From positions 40,653,120 to 40,717,119 of the forward strand of contig NC_080421.1 in the NCBI RefSeq assembly GCF_029873635.1: a stretch of DNA of 64,000 bases. The letters are read 5' to 3'. The notes below the pieces were generated by a model that saw only the letters and a program-made list of their open reading frames with translations, was not told where the DNA came from and did not search any database. Each line of letters starts with the position of its first letter. Within the stretch, counting starts at the first letter, position 1. This DNA is from Malania oleifera (lineage: Eukaryota; Streptophyta; Magnoliopsida; Santalales; Ximeniaceae). This document shows, in pieces, positions 34,082 to 46,465 of this stretch. A program made the position numbers and the translations under genes.

Positions 34082-35015
34082 TGTCGCGACGTCCTGACAC
34101 GAAGCACAGTAGGTGAGGGAATAAAATATATGATTTTTAAAAATTTTGAATTTGGACTCACCACTAATCTATTTTTCCTTGGTGTGGTTAGAACACCTAA
34201 TTACAACTCGTTTAATTTGTCACTAGACTAAACCTAGGCCAAGGAACCAGTAGTCTTGGTTTACGTATACCAGGATTGGAATCGGAAGTTTGGTTATACG
34301 AGAGGAAGGTGTTCGCATCCCTTACACATCCGTTCTATGAACAGTACCTAATTAATTAAGAATTATCCCCAAATTGAATTTAATAACCTTTTAATTTACT
34401 CCTTTTAAAATAAGTGAATAAATGTATAATATTAATAGGATATAAGAAAAACTAGGTGTGACTTAGGAATGTCTAATAAGACCTTTAAAAGAGGGGATGT
34501 TGTTAGAAAAACTCCCCTTAGAGCCGATACAGGTGAGGTTTAAAAATACCCCATTGCCCCTTTTAAAATCATAGGGATACACTTCCCTAAAAAATCAAGA
34601 AAATATTGTTTAAAAATATTCCCATATTTTTCAAAATTTTGTAGAAATTTTTTTGGGTACTTTTGACATTTTTTTTTCAAAATTTTAGGGAATTTTCAAA
34701 GGGGTTTCTTCAATTTTTGCCGAGTCAAAATGACTCAAAATATTTTTCTGGGATTTAAAAAAAAATTTCTCTATTTTTTTTGTGTGAATTTTCTCAATTT
34801 TTAAAATTAATTAAATAATATAAATAAATAAAATAAATAACGAACCAGTTTGACCAGTTTGAATCGGGTCAATCAGTTCGGAGGGGAGTGTGAGGTAGCA
34901 AGACGAGGCCACGTGTCAGCTTCGATTGCTAACATGTGACCTTATATATATACTATTAATGTAGGACGGGTAAGGGTGGTCTATGTCCTACAATTCAACC
35001 TTCACTAGCACATAC
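34082..35015 (+). mobile_element. LTR-like fragment, possibly Ogre/Tat type, cut by the gypsy insertion
   Basis: Starts TGTCGCGACGTC at 34082 and contains a GGTGTTCGCATCCCTTACAC segment resembling the GGTGTT-x-CACCC motif of Tat/Ogre LTR leaders, then CCGAGTCAAAATGACTCAAA. It ends where the large gypsy element begins at 35016. No coding parts. Confidence 0.4.
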
Positions 35016-35096
35016 TGTAATGACCCGAAGAATAATGGTATTTAAATAATAAAAGAAAGGGAAATGGAAACTAGAAACAGAAGGAGGCAGTCGACT

Positions 35097-35384
35097 TCGT
35101 CGACGACATTGCATTTTGGAAAGGATAAATCTTAAGGAATTTTTGAGTTCCTCGTCGACGAACACAGGGGACTCGTCGACAAGGGTATAACAGGAGCTCG
35201 TTGACGAGGGTTGGAGTTCGTCGATGAACTTTCTACAGGACTCATCAATGAGGTGACGTGGCTCGTCGACAAGGAAATACCGAGGGGATGACTTTGGGGT
35301 TTCTGAATTTCGTTGACGAAGGGGAGAGTTCGTCGACGAATTTTCTATTGACCTCGTTGACGAGGTGACGTGGCTCGTCGACAA
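35097..35384. repeat. Phased TCGTCGACGA palindrome array, copy C (gypsy 5' LTR)
   Basis: Units start at 35097, then 35152, 35173, 35198, 35218, 35242, 35263, then 35310, 35330, 35354 and 35375. Steps are 21, 25, 20, 24, 21, a 47-bp gap, then 20, 24, 21. A TTAAATAG box follows at 35395, 10 bp beyond the array. This is the longest copy. Confidence 0.88.
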
Positions 35385-35999
35385 AGGCCACAATTTAAAT
35401 AGGCCTAAAGTTCATTTTTGGACGAAATTTTCCGTGTAGAGCTACTCTCTCTCCTACCCTTCAGTTTCTCCACCTTCTCTCTTCAATTTCGGGCCGAATT
35501 TTCGCCGATTCGAGGATTGGAAGCCACCACGACGCTCTTGAGAAAGTTCTCTGCAAGTCTGCCTGAGCGGATCGTCGGTGGGATTAAGTTGGAAACCATC
35601 CCAAATCCAGGGTAAGGGTTTCTACTCAATATTTGAATTTTTGACAGTTGTAGAAAGTGTTATACGCGTATAAATACTGAACTTTAGTTTTGGAGAATGT
35701 TGTTTCCAGGGTGTTGAGTAGGGAACCTTGTGGGTGCGGGACATATTTTCTTATGAACTTTTCAGGAATCAGGGAAGGGGATAAACTAAGCTAGTATTTT
35801 ATGAAAAATATGTATATTGTTATAGCATTTGATTTTAGGAAAATAAATATATTTATATATGATTTATATTTGGGAAAATACTGTTGAAAGTGATGATAAG
35901 TTAAATATACGAAAAAACCTATTTAGTGTGGCATGAGTAGAAATTAATATGAAATACTATTTCTGGGAATGTGTTAATGATACAGATTTTTATAATGGA

Positions 36000-36250
36000 A
36001 AACCGGTGTACGAGCCGAGATTTTTATATGATTTGCCGGCGTACGGGCCGTGCTATGTGTATGATTTGCTAGCGTACGGGCTGAGCTATGGATATATTTT
36101 GCTGGTGTACGGGTCGTGCTATGGATGTGATTTGCCAGCATACAGGCTGAGTTATGTATATGATTTTTTGGCGTACAGGCTGAGCTATAGATGTGATTTG
36201 CTAGAGTGCGGGCTGTGCTATGATATGATTTTTCGGCGTACGGGCTGATG
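36000..36250. repeat. 36-bp minisatellite in gypsy 5' LTR
   Basis: About seven units of a 36-bp repeat with the core GCGTACGGGCTGAGCTATG and ATGATTTGCC. The unit length is a multiple of three, so a periodic 12-residue frame (Y-D-L-P-A-Y-G-x-x-Y) stays open, but it is not a known protein. Confidence 0.85.
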
Positions 36251-39200
36251 ATATTCATGATACACATATATATGCAAAATGATATGATTGATTTGATAAT
36301 TAATGATATGAAATATCCATGTATCACAGTTTTGGTATATGTTATATGATATCAGAACCTAATTGGCTTGGTCTAGGCTAACACTTGCACGGTACCGTTA
36401 CTATGTGTCCATGGTCTTCGTAATCATGATATTTGTGTTAACGCCGCTGTACAAAGTAGTGTGAGATTGGATGGTCGATATGATTTTTAAGAAGTGTGTG
36501 AGCGCCTCTGGTGTATGGGCCAGGTCTGGCAAACTCATCAAACTTACAGACTATACCTTTGACTTGGTAGTGGTCGGCCAACCATTGTCAGGTCCCGCCT
36601 TCGGGCCACACAACCCTGTCATGTGGGGGTAATACATGACAACAACCAGCTAACTTACTAGGAATGTTTTTGTATTATTATTATATGAGATAAAATATGT
36701 TTATGAAAATGCAGTATGTTCTACCATGTTTTGATGATATATATGTTTTCCCAGATTTGACATAACAATTACTGCATATATTCTGTATGGTATATGTATA
36801 ACATGAAATACTCATGTTGACACACACTGGTATTAGTTTATTTCCCTTACTGAGAGGTGTCTCACCCCGAATTTCATAAATATTTCAGGAGCCCCTGATA
36901 GGAGAATGGGTAAAGCCCCGCTAATCTAGTACGGTAAATCTGCCCTTCTAGAAGGGTAGGTATTTTGATAGGGTCGGATGTATTTTTTGGAAATGACCTT
37001 AAGACTTCTTTTTGGGTTGAGTGTTGTGTATAAATGTGTACAGTGATTGTAGTTACTCTGGTATTATGATGTAGGGTATAATGAGATGTATATGATTGTA
37101 TGTTTCCTGCTATTTAGATTTCTGTTATGTGTTCTGATGTATCCCTGGTACCCACGGGTCTAGGTGGATTATGATCTGCGGAGCTAGGATTTGTGATATT
37201 GTATTTATTGTACTATGAAAAAAAAAAAATGAAAATGTGGAAATTAAGCAAGTCGTGACAGGTTGGTATGAGAGCCTAGGTTGCTAGGTTCTGTAGACTT
37301 TAGAATGCAGCGGAAACAATACCAGACTTTAGGAAATGATTTAAGGTTGTTCTACATTCTAGAGGCAGGATTTCCATGGTAGTTTCTGTATTTTTCCTAG
37401 ATTGACGATTTCAGGAAAACCACAGTAAGCTATTGTCGGGTTGTATTCCTAGAATGTAGGATTGGGAATTAGAAATGTGTTAGAAATGTTGAGATAAGTG
37501 GTGAGGATAGGTGGGTAAATTATGAGGATAGGATTATTGAGTTGCGACTGCTGGATGGATCCAAGAGGAAATAGTGCCCATGCGAGTGGCAGTGATGGAG
37601 CAAGGCCATCAGGTGCAGCTGGGACAGACTCTAACGTGGTATTACGTAGTGTGGCTCAGTAGGTTATGGCTGAGATCGCTAGGAGCTCGAGGGAGCAGAG
37701 TGGTCCATCTGTAAGCCATGGGTGCATTATAGAAAAGTTTATCAAGATGAATCCTTCGACATTCTCAGGTGTAGTTGATTCTGTAGCCGCTGAGAACTGG
37801 ATGCAGGAGACCGAGAAGGTCTTGGCCATGTTATAGTGTACTAAGGAGGTCTTGGCCGAGAGGTGGTGGACCGCAGTGAGACTATTGGAGCAGCAGAGGG
37901 TGACTCCGATAACTATGACATGGACCGGTTTAAAGAATTATTCTTTGATAGGTATTTTCCAACTACTGTCAGGGAGGCTAAGGTAGATGAGTTCTTGAGT
38001 CTGAAGCAGGAATAGCTATCAGTCCAGTAGTATGCGGCGCATTTCATCGAGCTCTCTCGTTTTGCCCCATATATTGTTCCAGATGAAGTGAAGAAGGCGA
38101 GGCAGTTTGAGAGAGGTTTGAGGCGGAGTATATTCAAGTAGGTGGTGATGCTGCGGATCCTGGACTTTGTTGAGTTAGTAGACAGGGTAGCCTTGGCAGA
38201 GATTGGTGAGCGTCTTGATGCAGAGGAGTAGGGATAGAGGAAGAGATCTGTATCTACTGACTACCAGCAGGGTCATAGACTGGGTCAGTGGAGGAGAGGA
38301 AACCATGGCAGAGGGTGGAGGCAGGAGACGGGAGGATGCGAGGTGCAGACAGGGTAGGGTCCTCTAGTTTGTAAGACTTGTGGTAGGAGGCACTGGGGAG
38401 AGTGTCGAGCCAGTAGTGTGATGTGCTATCGCTGTGGTAGATTGGGGCATATGGTGCGAGACTGCCTTACCCTACCATATGCAGTTCCAGCTCCTAAACC
38501 ATACCGGGGAGGTTATCAGGCGCCACGTGGGGGCTAGCAGAGGAATGCGGCTCCAGCTAGGGTGTTTACACTGACGCCAGGTGAGGCTAAGACGGCAGGT
38601 GACGTGGTGACAGGTATGCTTACTATGCTTTCTTTTAAAGTTATTGTATTATTTGACTCAAGAGTTACACACTCGTTCGTGTCTTCGGGGTGTGTTAAAT
38701 TATGTGGGGTTGAAACAAAATCATTAGATGTTGAATTGTTGGTATCTACATCGACTGGGTTATCAGTGAGGTGTAGTATGGTGCTCCGAGGTTGTCCAGT
38801 CGATATTCAGGGAAAGAATTTGTCTACTAATCTGATAGTGCTTGACATGCACGGGTTTGATGTTATTTTTGGCATGGATTGGCTCGCAGCTAATTTTGCC
38901 AGCATAGATTGCCGAGCACGAGAAGTGATATTTAGATCTCCGGAGGAAGTAGAATTCAAGTTTGTAGGGTCGCAAGTGCAATCCCCGCCTCAGCTAGTTT
39001 CAGCTATTCAAGCCAGAAGACTACTGCTGAGTGGTTGTCAAGGGTTTGTGGCTATTGTGAAGGAGATTTCAGAGAATGAATTGAAACTTGCTAGCACGCC
39101 TGTAGTAAAGGAGTTTACAGATGTTTTCCCAGACGAGTTACCAGGCTTGCCACCCGATCGTGAGGTAGATTTCCCTATTGATCTACCTTCCGGTACAACA

Positions 39201-42200
39201 CCAATTTCTAAAGTACCGTACCGGATGACGCCAGCAAAATTGACAGAATTGAAGAATCAGTTGCAAGATCTACTTGATAAGGGCTTCATATGACCCAGTG
39301 TATCTCCGTGGGGAGCTCCAGCTTTATTTGTGAAGAATAAAGATGGGACTATGAGGATGTGTATAGAGTATAGGGAGATTAATAAAGTGACAATCAAGAA
39401 CAAGTATCCTCTACCTTGTATCGACGATTTGTTTGACCAGCTCCAGGGTACACAAGTGTCTTCGAAGATTAACCTCAGATCTGGTTATCATCAAGTGAAA
39501 GTGAAAGTAGAAGACGTCTCGAAAACGGCCTTCAGGACCAGGTACGGGCATTACGAGTTTCTTGTTATGCCGTTTGGTTTGACGAATGCTCCTGCGGTAT
39601 TTATGGACTTGATGAGTAGAGTCTTCCACCAATACTTAGACCAGTTTGTTGTTGTGTTTATTAATGATGTACTGGTCTATTCGAGGAGCTACGAGGAGCA
39701 TGAGACACACTTGAGGCAGGTTTTTCAGACACTTCGGGAAAAGAAGTCGTACACCAAGTTCAGTAAATGTGAATTCTGGCTTGAGAAGGTCGTGTTTTTG
39801 GGGCATGTTGTATCTGAAGACGGTATTTCTGTGGATCCTAGCAAGATTGAGGCAGTAGTAAATTGGGCTAGACCGAGAAATGTCTAGGAGATCAAAAGTT
39901 TCTTGGGGCTAGCTGGCTATTATCACCGTTTCGTTAAGGGATTCTCAGCTTTGTTAGGACCTGTGATACGACTAACGAAGAAGAATGTCAGATTTGAGTG
40001 GGACGACAACTGTGAGCAGAGTTTTCAAGAACTGAAGCAAGGATTAGTCACAGCACCAGTATTGGTTATCCCATCAGGGGGTGAGGGTTATGTCATTTAT
40101 AGTAATGCGTCCTTGAAGAGACTTGGCTATGTATTGATGCAGCATGGCAGGGTAGTGGCGTATGCGTTCAGGCAGTGAAAGAATATGAAAAGAGCTACCC
40201 TACACATGATCTTGAATTGGTTACAGTGGTACACGCATTGAAAATTTGGAGGCATTACCTGTACAGCGAGCAGTGTGAGATTTTCTCCGACCACAAGAGT
40301 TTAAAGTATTTTTTCACGCAAAAGGAATTGAATATGAGACATAGAAGGTGGTTAGAGTTAATTAAAGAATTTGATTGTACCATCAGTTATCACCAGGGGA
40401 AAACAAACGTGATAGCTGATTCAGGGAACCAGTGTTGGCGGCTATGGAGATCCAGTATCCGATCATGATGGATCTGGAGAGACTCGGCATAGAGTTGATA
40501 GAGAGTGATCCTCCAATGTGTATTTTCAGCCTAGTAGTATAGCCTACTCTGCAAGAAAGAATTAAAGCCACTCAAAAGGAACACCTAGAATTAGCAGAGG
40601 TGATGGATTGAGTACAGAATGGTCAGGGGGAGGAATTCAATATTGTAGATGACGGAACTTTGCGGTTCTGTTCCATATTATGCGTTCCTGCAGATACTGA
40701 GATCAGGAAGACTATTTTAGAGGAGGCTCACAAATTTTGGTATACAGTTCATCCCGGTAGTACAAAGATGTACAGAGATCTGCGAGAGTCATACTTGTGG
40801 AGTGCTATGAAGAGAGAGATAACAGAGTATGTAGCCCAGTGTTTGATGTGTCAGCAGGTAAAGGTTGAGCACCAGAGGCCAGCAAGGGTGTTGCAGCCAT
40901 TATTTATCCCAAAGTGGAAGTGGGATCATATATCTATGGACTTCGTGTCAGGACTGCCGATGGCATTACATGGCCAGAATGTCATCTGGGTGGTTGTTGA
41001 CCTTTTGACTAAGACTGCCCACTTTATACCTATCAAGATCAGCTACTCCCTCAACTATTTAGCGGAGATATACATTCAGGAGATAGTTCGTTCTCATGGG
41101 TGCTAGTATCGATTGTGTCAAATAATGACCCGCGTTTTACGTCCGTTTTTGGAAGAGTCTGTAAGAAGCACTAGGGTCTCAGTTGTCATTTAGTACGACA
41201 TTCCATCCTCAGTCAGATGGGCAAACTAAGAGGACGATACAAACATTAGAGGATATGCTCCGTGCGTGCGTATTGGATTTTGGAGGTAGTTGGACCTAGT
41301 TCATGCCACTAGTAGAATTTGCATATATTAATAGTTATCAGACCAGCATTGACATGACACCGTTTGAGGCTTTATATAGTAGGAGATGTCGTTCTCCTTT
41401 GTTTTGGGATGAAGTGGGTGAGCGGCGAGTAGTGGGGGCGGAGCTTGTGCAGCAAGCGTGTGATAAGGTTCGGCTTATCAGGGACAGGATTAGTGCAGCT
41501 CAGAGCTGACAGAAAAGTTATGCTGATAATCGCCGCAGGAATCTAGAATTTGATGTGGGTAATCATGTGTTTTTGAAGATAGCTCTAATGAAAGGGGTTA
41601 TGCGATTTGGGAAGAAGGGTAAACTTAGTCTTAGGTTTATCGGTCCATTTGAGATTCTAGATAAAGTGGGGTCGGTAGCCTATAGGCTAGCTTTACCACC
41701 TGTGTTGTCCAGGATCCACGACGTATTCCATGTTGCTATGTTGAGGAAATACATCCCAGATCCTTCTCATATTATTAGTTATGATGAATTTGAGCTTAGT
41801 GATTCACTGGTGTATGAGGAGGTACTAGTACAGATTCTGGATAGGAAAGTACAGGAGCTACGTAACAAGAAGATTCCTTAGGTAAAAGTTTTATGGAGGA
41901 ATCATGCAATTGAAGAGGCTTCTTGGGAATCCAAGGAGCAAATGAGGTAGAGGTATCCGCATTTATTCCAAGAAGTTTGATTGGGTAAAATGTAAGTAGT
42001 TAGGTAGTATTTCTTTTGCAGATACATGTAATGGTTTAATTAGTGTAGCATTTTAGTTCTGGGAGAATTTTATTTTGTGTATGTAATCTCCCAAGACTCT
42101 GGAATGTAACCGCGATATTCCTCCGCCATAAGTGAGGGTAAGTAATACAATAAGTAGACCCTTTTCTTGTTAAGGGACGACGAGTTATGTGAATAGTAAA

Positions 42201-42313
42201 TTTAGAGGATGAAATTTATAAGGAGGGGAGAATGTAACGATTCGAAGAATAATAGTATTTAAATAATAAAAGAAAGGGAAATGGAAATCGGAAATAGAAG
42301 GAGGCAGTCGACT

Positions 42314-42535
42314 TCGTCGACGACATTGCATTTTGGAAAGGATAAATTCCGAGAAATTTTTCAGTTCCTCGTCGATGAACACAGGGGACTCGTTGACGAG
42401 GGTATAACGGGAGCTCGTCGACGAGGGTTGGAGTTCGTTGGCGAACTTTCTACAGGACTCGTCGACGAGGAAATACCGAGGGGATGACTTTGGGGTTTCT
42501 GAATTTAATCGACGAAGGGGAGAGTTCGTCGACGA
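42314..42535. repeat. Phased TCGTCGACGA palindrome array, copy D (gypsy 3' LTR)
   Basis: Units start at 42314, then 42369, 42390, 42415, 42435, 42459, then 42506 and 42526. Steps are 21, 25, 20, 24, a 47-bp gap, then 20. It has fewer units than the 5' LTR, but the remaining steps are identical. A TTTAAATAG box follows at 42545. Confidence 0.87.
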
Positions 42536-43149
42536 AGGCCACAATTTAAATAGGCCTAAAGTTCATTTTTGGACGAAATTTTTCGGGTAGAGCTACTCTC
42601 TCTCCTACCCTTCGGTTTCTCCACCTTCTCTCTTCGATTTCGGGCCGAATTTTTGCCGATTCGAGGATCTGAAGCCACCACGACGCTCCTGGGAAAGTTC
42701 TCTGCAAGTCTGCCTGAGTGGATCATCGGTGGGGCTAAGTTGGAAACCATCCCATATCCAAGGTAAGGGTTTCTACTCAATATTTGGATTTTTGAAAGTT
42801 GTAGAAAGTGTTATACGCGTAGAAATACTGAACTTTAGTTCTGGGGAATGTTATTTCTAGGGTGTTGAGTAGGGAACCCTGCAGGTGTGAGACATATTTT
42901 CTTATGAGCTTTTCAGGAATCAGGTAAGGGGATAAACTAAGCTAGTATTTTATGGAAAAATATGTATATTGTTATAGCATTTGATTTCAGGAAAATAAAT
43001 ATATTTATATATGATTTATATTTAGGAAAATACTGTTGAAAGTGATAATAAGTTAAATATATGAAAAAACCTGTTTAGTGTGGCATGAATAGAAATTAAT
43101 ATGAAATACTGTTTCTGGGAATGTGTTAATGATACGGATTTTTATAATG

Positions 43150-43440
43150 GAAAACCGGCATACGAGCCGAGATTTTTATATGATTTGTCAGCGTATGGGC
43201 CGTGCTATGTGTATGATTTGCTAGCGTATGGGCTGAGTTATGGATATATTTTATCGACATACGGGTCGTGCTATGGATGTGATTTGCCAGCGTACGGGCT
43301 GAGCTATGTATATGATTTGCCGGCGTACGGGCCGAACTATGGATGTGATTTGCCAGCGTACGGGCTGTGCTATGATATGATTTGCCGGCGTACGGGCCGA
43401 GCTATGGTAAAATGTGAAATACTGGAGTACGGGCCGATGA
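43150..43440. repeat. 36-bp minisatellite in gypsy 3' LTR
   Basis: Same 36-bp repeat as in the 5' LTR, with about one more unit and some rearrangement of unit order. The GTACGGGC core is conserved through the array. Confidence 0.85.
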
Positions 43441-44437
43441 TTTTCATGATATACATATATATGTAAAATGATATGATTGATTTGTTTATTAACGATATGA
43501 GATATCCATGTATCACACTTTCAATATATGTTATATGATATCAGAACTTGGTTGGCTTGGTCTAGGCTAGCACTTGCACGGTATCGTTGTTATGTGTCCA
43601 TGGTCTTCGTGATCATGATATTTGTGTTAATGCCGTTGTACGGGGTGGTGTGAGATTGGATGGTCGATGTGGTTTTTAAGAAGTGTGTGAGCGCCCCTGG
43701 TGTACGGACCAGGTTTGGCAGACCCATCAAACTTGCAGACTATACTTTTGACTTGGCAGTGGTCGGCCAAACATTGTCAGGTCCCGCCTTCGGGCTACAC
43801 AACCCAATCATGTGGGGGTAATACATGACAACAGCTAGCTAACCTACCAGGAATGTTTTTGTATTATTATTATATGAGATGAAATATGTTTATGAAAATG
43901 CAGTATGTTCTGCCATGTTTTGATGGTATATATGTTTTCCCAGATTTGACATAACAGTTACTGCATATGTTCTGTATGGTATATGTATAACATGAAATAC
44001 TCATGTTGACACTCACTGGTATTAGTTTATTTCCCTTAATGAGAAATGTCTCACCCTGAATTTCATAAATATTTCAGGAGCCTCTGATAGGAGAGCGGGT
44101 AAAGCCCCGCTGATCTAATACGGTAGATCTGCCCTTCCAGAAGGGTAAGTATTTTGATAGGGTCGGATGTATTTTGTGGAAATGACCCTAAGACTTCTTT
44201 TTGGGTTGAGTGTTGTGTATAAATGTGTACAGTGATTGTAGTTACTCTGGTATTGTGACGTAGGGTATAATGAGATGTATATGATCGTATGTTTCCTGCT
44301 GTTTAGACTTCCGTTATGTGTTCCAATGTATCCCTGGTACCCACGGGTCCAGGTGGATTATGGTCTGCGGAGCTGGGATTTGTGATATTGTATTTATTGT
44401 AATATGAAAAAAAAAATGAAAATGTGGAAATTAAGCA

Positions 44438-45146
44438 TGGTCACCCACTTCAAATCTCAATTCCTGGCGGCAAGTATCTGCATAACTTTTCTACCGATTA
44501 TGTGTTGCACTTATTCTATCTTGAATAAGTCGGACCTTATCATATGCCCGCTGCACTATATCTGGCCCCAAAACTCGCCTCTCACCTAACTCACTCTAGT
44601 ATAAAGGAGAACGACACCTCCTACCATAAAGCACTTCATAAGGTGTCATGTCTATGCTAGCCTGATAGCTGTTGTTGTAGGCAAACTCCACCAGTGGAAA
44701 ATACTAGGTCTAGCTACCCCAAAAATCTAATACACCCGCTCGCAGCATATCCTTAAGTACCTTAATCATTCTCTCTGTCTGACCATCTGTCTGAGGATGG
44801 AAAGTGGTGCTGAATGCTAACTGAGACCTCAAAGCCTCCTGCAAGCTTTTCCAGAACCATGATGTAAAGTGTGGATCATAGTCTGAGACTATAGATACCG
44901 GTGTTCCATGGGGTCGAACAATCTCCTAAATGTAAATCTTTGCCAATTAGTTCATAGGGTAGCTAACTTTGATAGGTAGAAAATGAGTTGTTTTCGTTAG
45001 CCGATTAACAACTACCCAGATGACATTTTGACCATGCAGTGCCGGTGGTAGCCTAGTAACAAAATCCATGGATATGTGATCCCACTTCCACTCAGGGATG
45101 TAAAGTGGCCGCAACTGTCCTGTCGGCCTCTGGTGCTTAGCCTTAA
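44438..45146 (-). mobile_element. Ty3/gypsy integrase fragment, minus strand
   Basis: On the minus strand the conceptual protein reads [11 protein letters not shown] (near 45090), the integrase core, then [15 protein letters not shown] and G-R-R-C-R-S-P-L. It is related to, but distinct from, the integrase at 40670-41510 and lies in opposite orientation. It abuts the truncated gypsy 3' LTR on one side and a plus-strand LTR head on the other. No LTRs of its own were identified. Broken fossil. Confidence 0.85.
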
Positions 45147-45259
45147 TGTAATGACCCAAAAATTAAAAAACTATAAAATAATTATGAAGTATAATAAATA
45201 AAATGGATTAATGGATAATAAGGGAAAAGGAAAGAAATTAGAGGGAGGAATAGCAGGCC

Positions 45260-45447
45260 TCGTCGACGAATGCTCTGTCTTTGTCGACGAGTGTCCTTTT
45301 GGAGATCGTCGACGAATTTCATTTCTCGTTGATGAAGGAATTCCGAGAGAGTAAATTTGAAACTCTGAATTTCATTGACGAATGTATCTTCTCGTCGACG
45401 AAGTCTCTTCAGTGGTTCGTCGACAAACCCACGTGTCTCATCGACGA
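45260..45447. repeat. Phased TCGTCGACGA palindrome array, copy E
   Basis: Units start at 45260, 45281, 45306, 45326, then 45372, 45392, 45417 and 45438. Steps are 21, 25, 20, a 46-bp gap, then 20, 25, 21: a mirror-symmetric double tetrad. Four units are exact TCGTCGACGA; the others deviate only at CG positions. It is the cleanest example. Confidence 0.9.
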
Positions 45448-45456
45448 AGCCCTGCC

Positions 45457-45464
45457 TATAAATA
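45457..45464 (+). promoter_or_regulatory. TATA box of plus-strand LTR
   Basis: TATAAATA, ten bases beyond the last palindrome unit. Good plant TATA consensus within an LTR. Confidence 0.55.
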
Positions 45465-46326
45465 GAGTTTTCCTTCATTTTCAGTGAGAAACTCGGGGAT
45501 TCACTCTTTCTCTTTTTAAAAAATGGTTTTCCCAACCTTCTTTCTTCGATTCTGGGCGGATTTGATCTAGTTTGATGATCCGGAACCACCATGAGGTTCG
45601 TAAGATCGTTCTTTACAAGGCTGTAGGATCTTATCATTGATTTGTATAAAGAGGACAAGAGTATCGATAATGTCTAATTACCATTACTATCTCGACATAT
45701 AGCCGTTACATTTCAGTATTTCACAAAACCTACTCATTTAATGCCAATTAAAAACTATACTCATTCCACACAATTTTCATTAGTTAATTCATGAATAAAA
45801 CATCTGCTTGATAAAGTAATTTCTGCTGCTAAAACTAGGGTATGAATATCTCCAAGTTGCTATTTTATTAAATATAGATATATAGATAAATGTGGGGAAA
45901 ATGGAGAAAATCAACCCTACCGCTTTAGTTAATTTTAAAATAAGCTTATGGTTCAAAATAACGATTTTCCAACCAGCAAAAATGTTTATAAAGACCTACA
46001 CTATACTTTAAAAATATCATACTTAAATTTAAATGGTTGATTTTAAAAATAAAGTCAGTTAACTGAACCCTAAGCCCGGAAACCCTCGAAAAGCCATAAC
46101 TAAATATATAAAAATCATTTTAACATTCCATTCGGGTAAAACTCTTAAACATAACTGACATAGTATAATCCCCTTACCTGATTCCTAGAAACGACCCAAG
46201 ACACTCGAAAATCGAAACCAAACATTTACCTGAGTTCTAGAATCTACTCCTCTAGACTAGTAAAGATTTGTCCCTTGATCCTTTTGGTACCTTTCGATCA
46301 TCGAAACGGGCAACGAACAGCGAACG

Positions 46327-46331
<5 letters not shown>

Positions 46332-46375
<44 letters not shown>
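46332..46375. repeat. (GA)n microsatellite
   Basis: About 44 bp of GA inside the minus-strand LTR, matching the GA run at 1853-1888 of the related LTR. Confidence 0.9.
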
Positions 46376-46379
<4 letters not shown>

Positions 46380-46465
46380 CATGGGTTTTAGAGAGAGAGA
46401 TTTTTAGATTTCTTAATGAAGAAGCAAACAAAAATCCTATTTGTAGCCCCTTGACCCAGTCAAAT

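Larger units (their letters stand above)
35016..44437 (+). mobile_element. Ty3/gypsy chromovirus-like retrotransposon, broken
   Basis: 5' LTR 35016-37260 starts TGTAATGACCC and ends GTGACA. The primer-binding site GGTTGGTATGAGAGCC follows at 37261. Then come gag (about 37550-38230), a CCHC knuckle (about 38420-38465), protease (about 38640-38700), reverse transcriptase (about 39170-39890), RNase H (about 40080-40430), integrase with zinc and core parts (about 40670-41510), and a chromodomain-like end (about 41740-41970). A polypurine tract precedes the 3' LTR 42233-44437. The order and chromodomain place it among chromoviruses (Tekay/Del-like). The coding region has several breaks. The LTRs differ by several per cent by eye, mostly transitions, so it is moderately old. 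Both LTRs hold the palindrome array and a 36-bp minisatellite. Confidence 0.92.
45147..45657 (+). mobile_element. LTR piece with palindrome array, plus strand
   Basis: Begins TGTAATGACCC like the large gypsy LTR but differs in sequence. The palindrome array (45260-45447) is followed by a TATAAATA box (45457-45464). Homology to an LTR fades near 45657, where opposite-strand LTR sequence takes over. No internal region. Confidence 0.65.

Noticed and set aside
45260-45447. CRISPR-like reading of the regularly spaced repeats
   Set aside because: This is plant nuclear DNA, the units are 10 bp with 10-15 bp gaps, and they sit inside LTRs next to TATA boxes.
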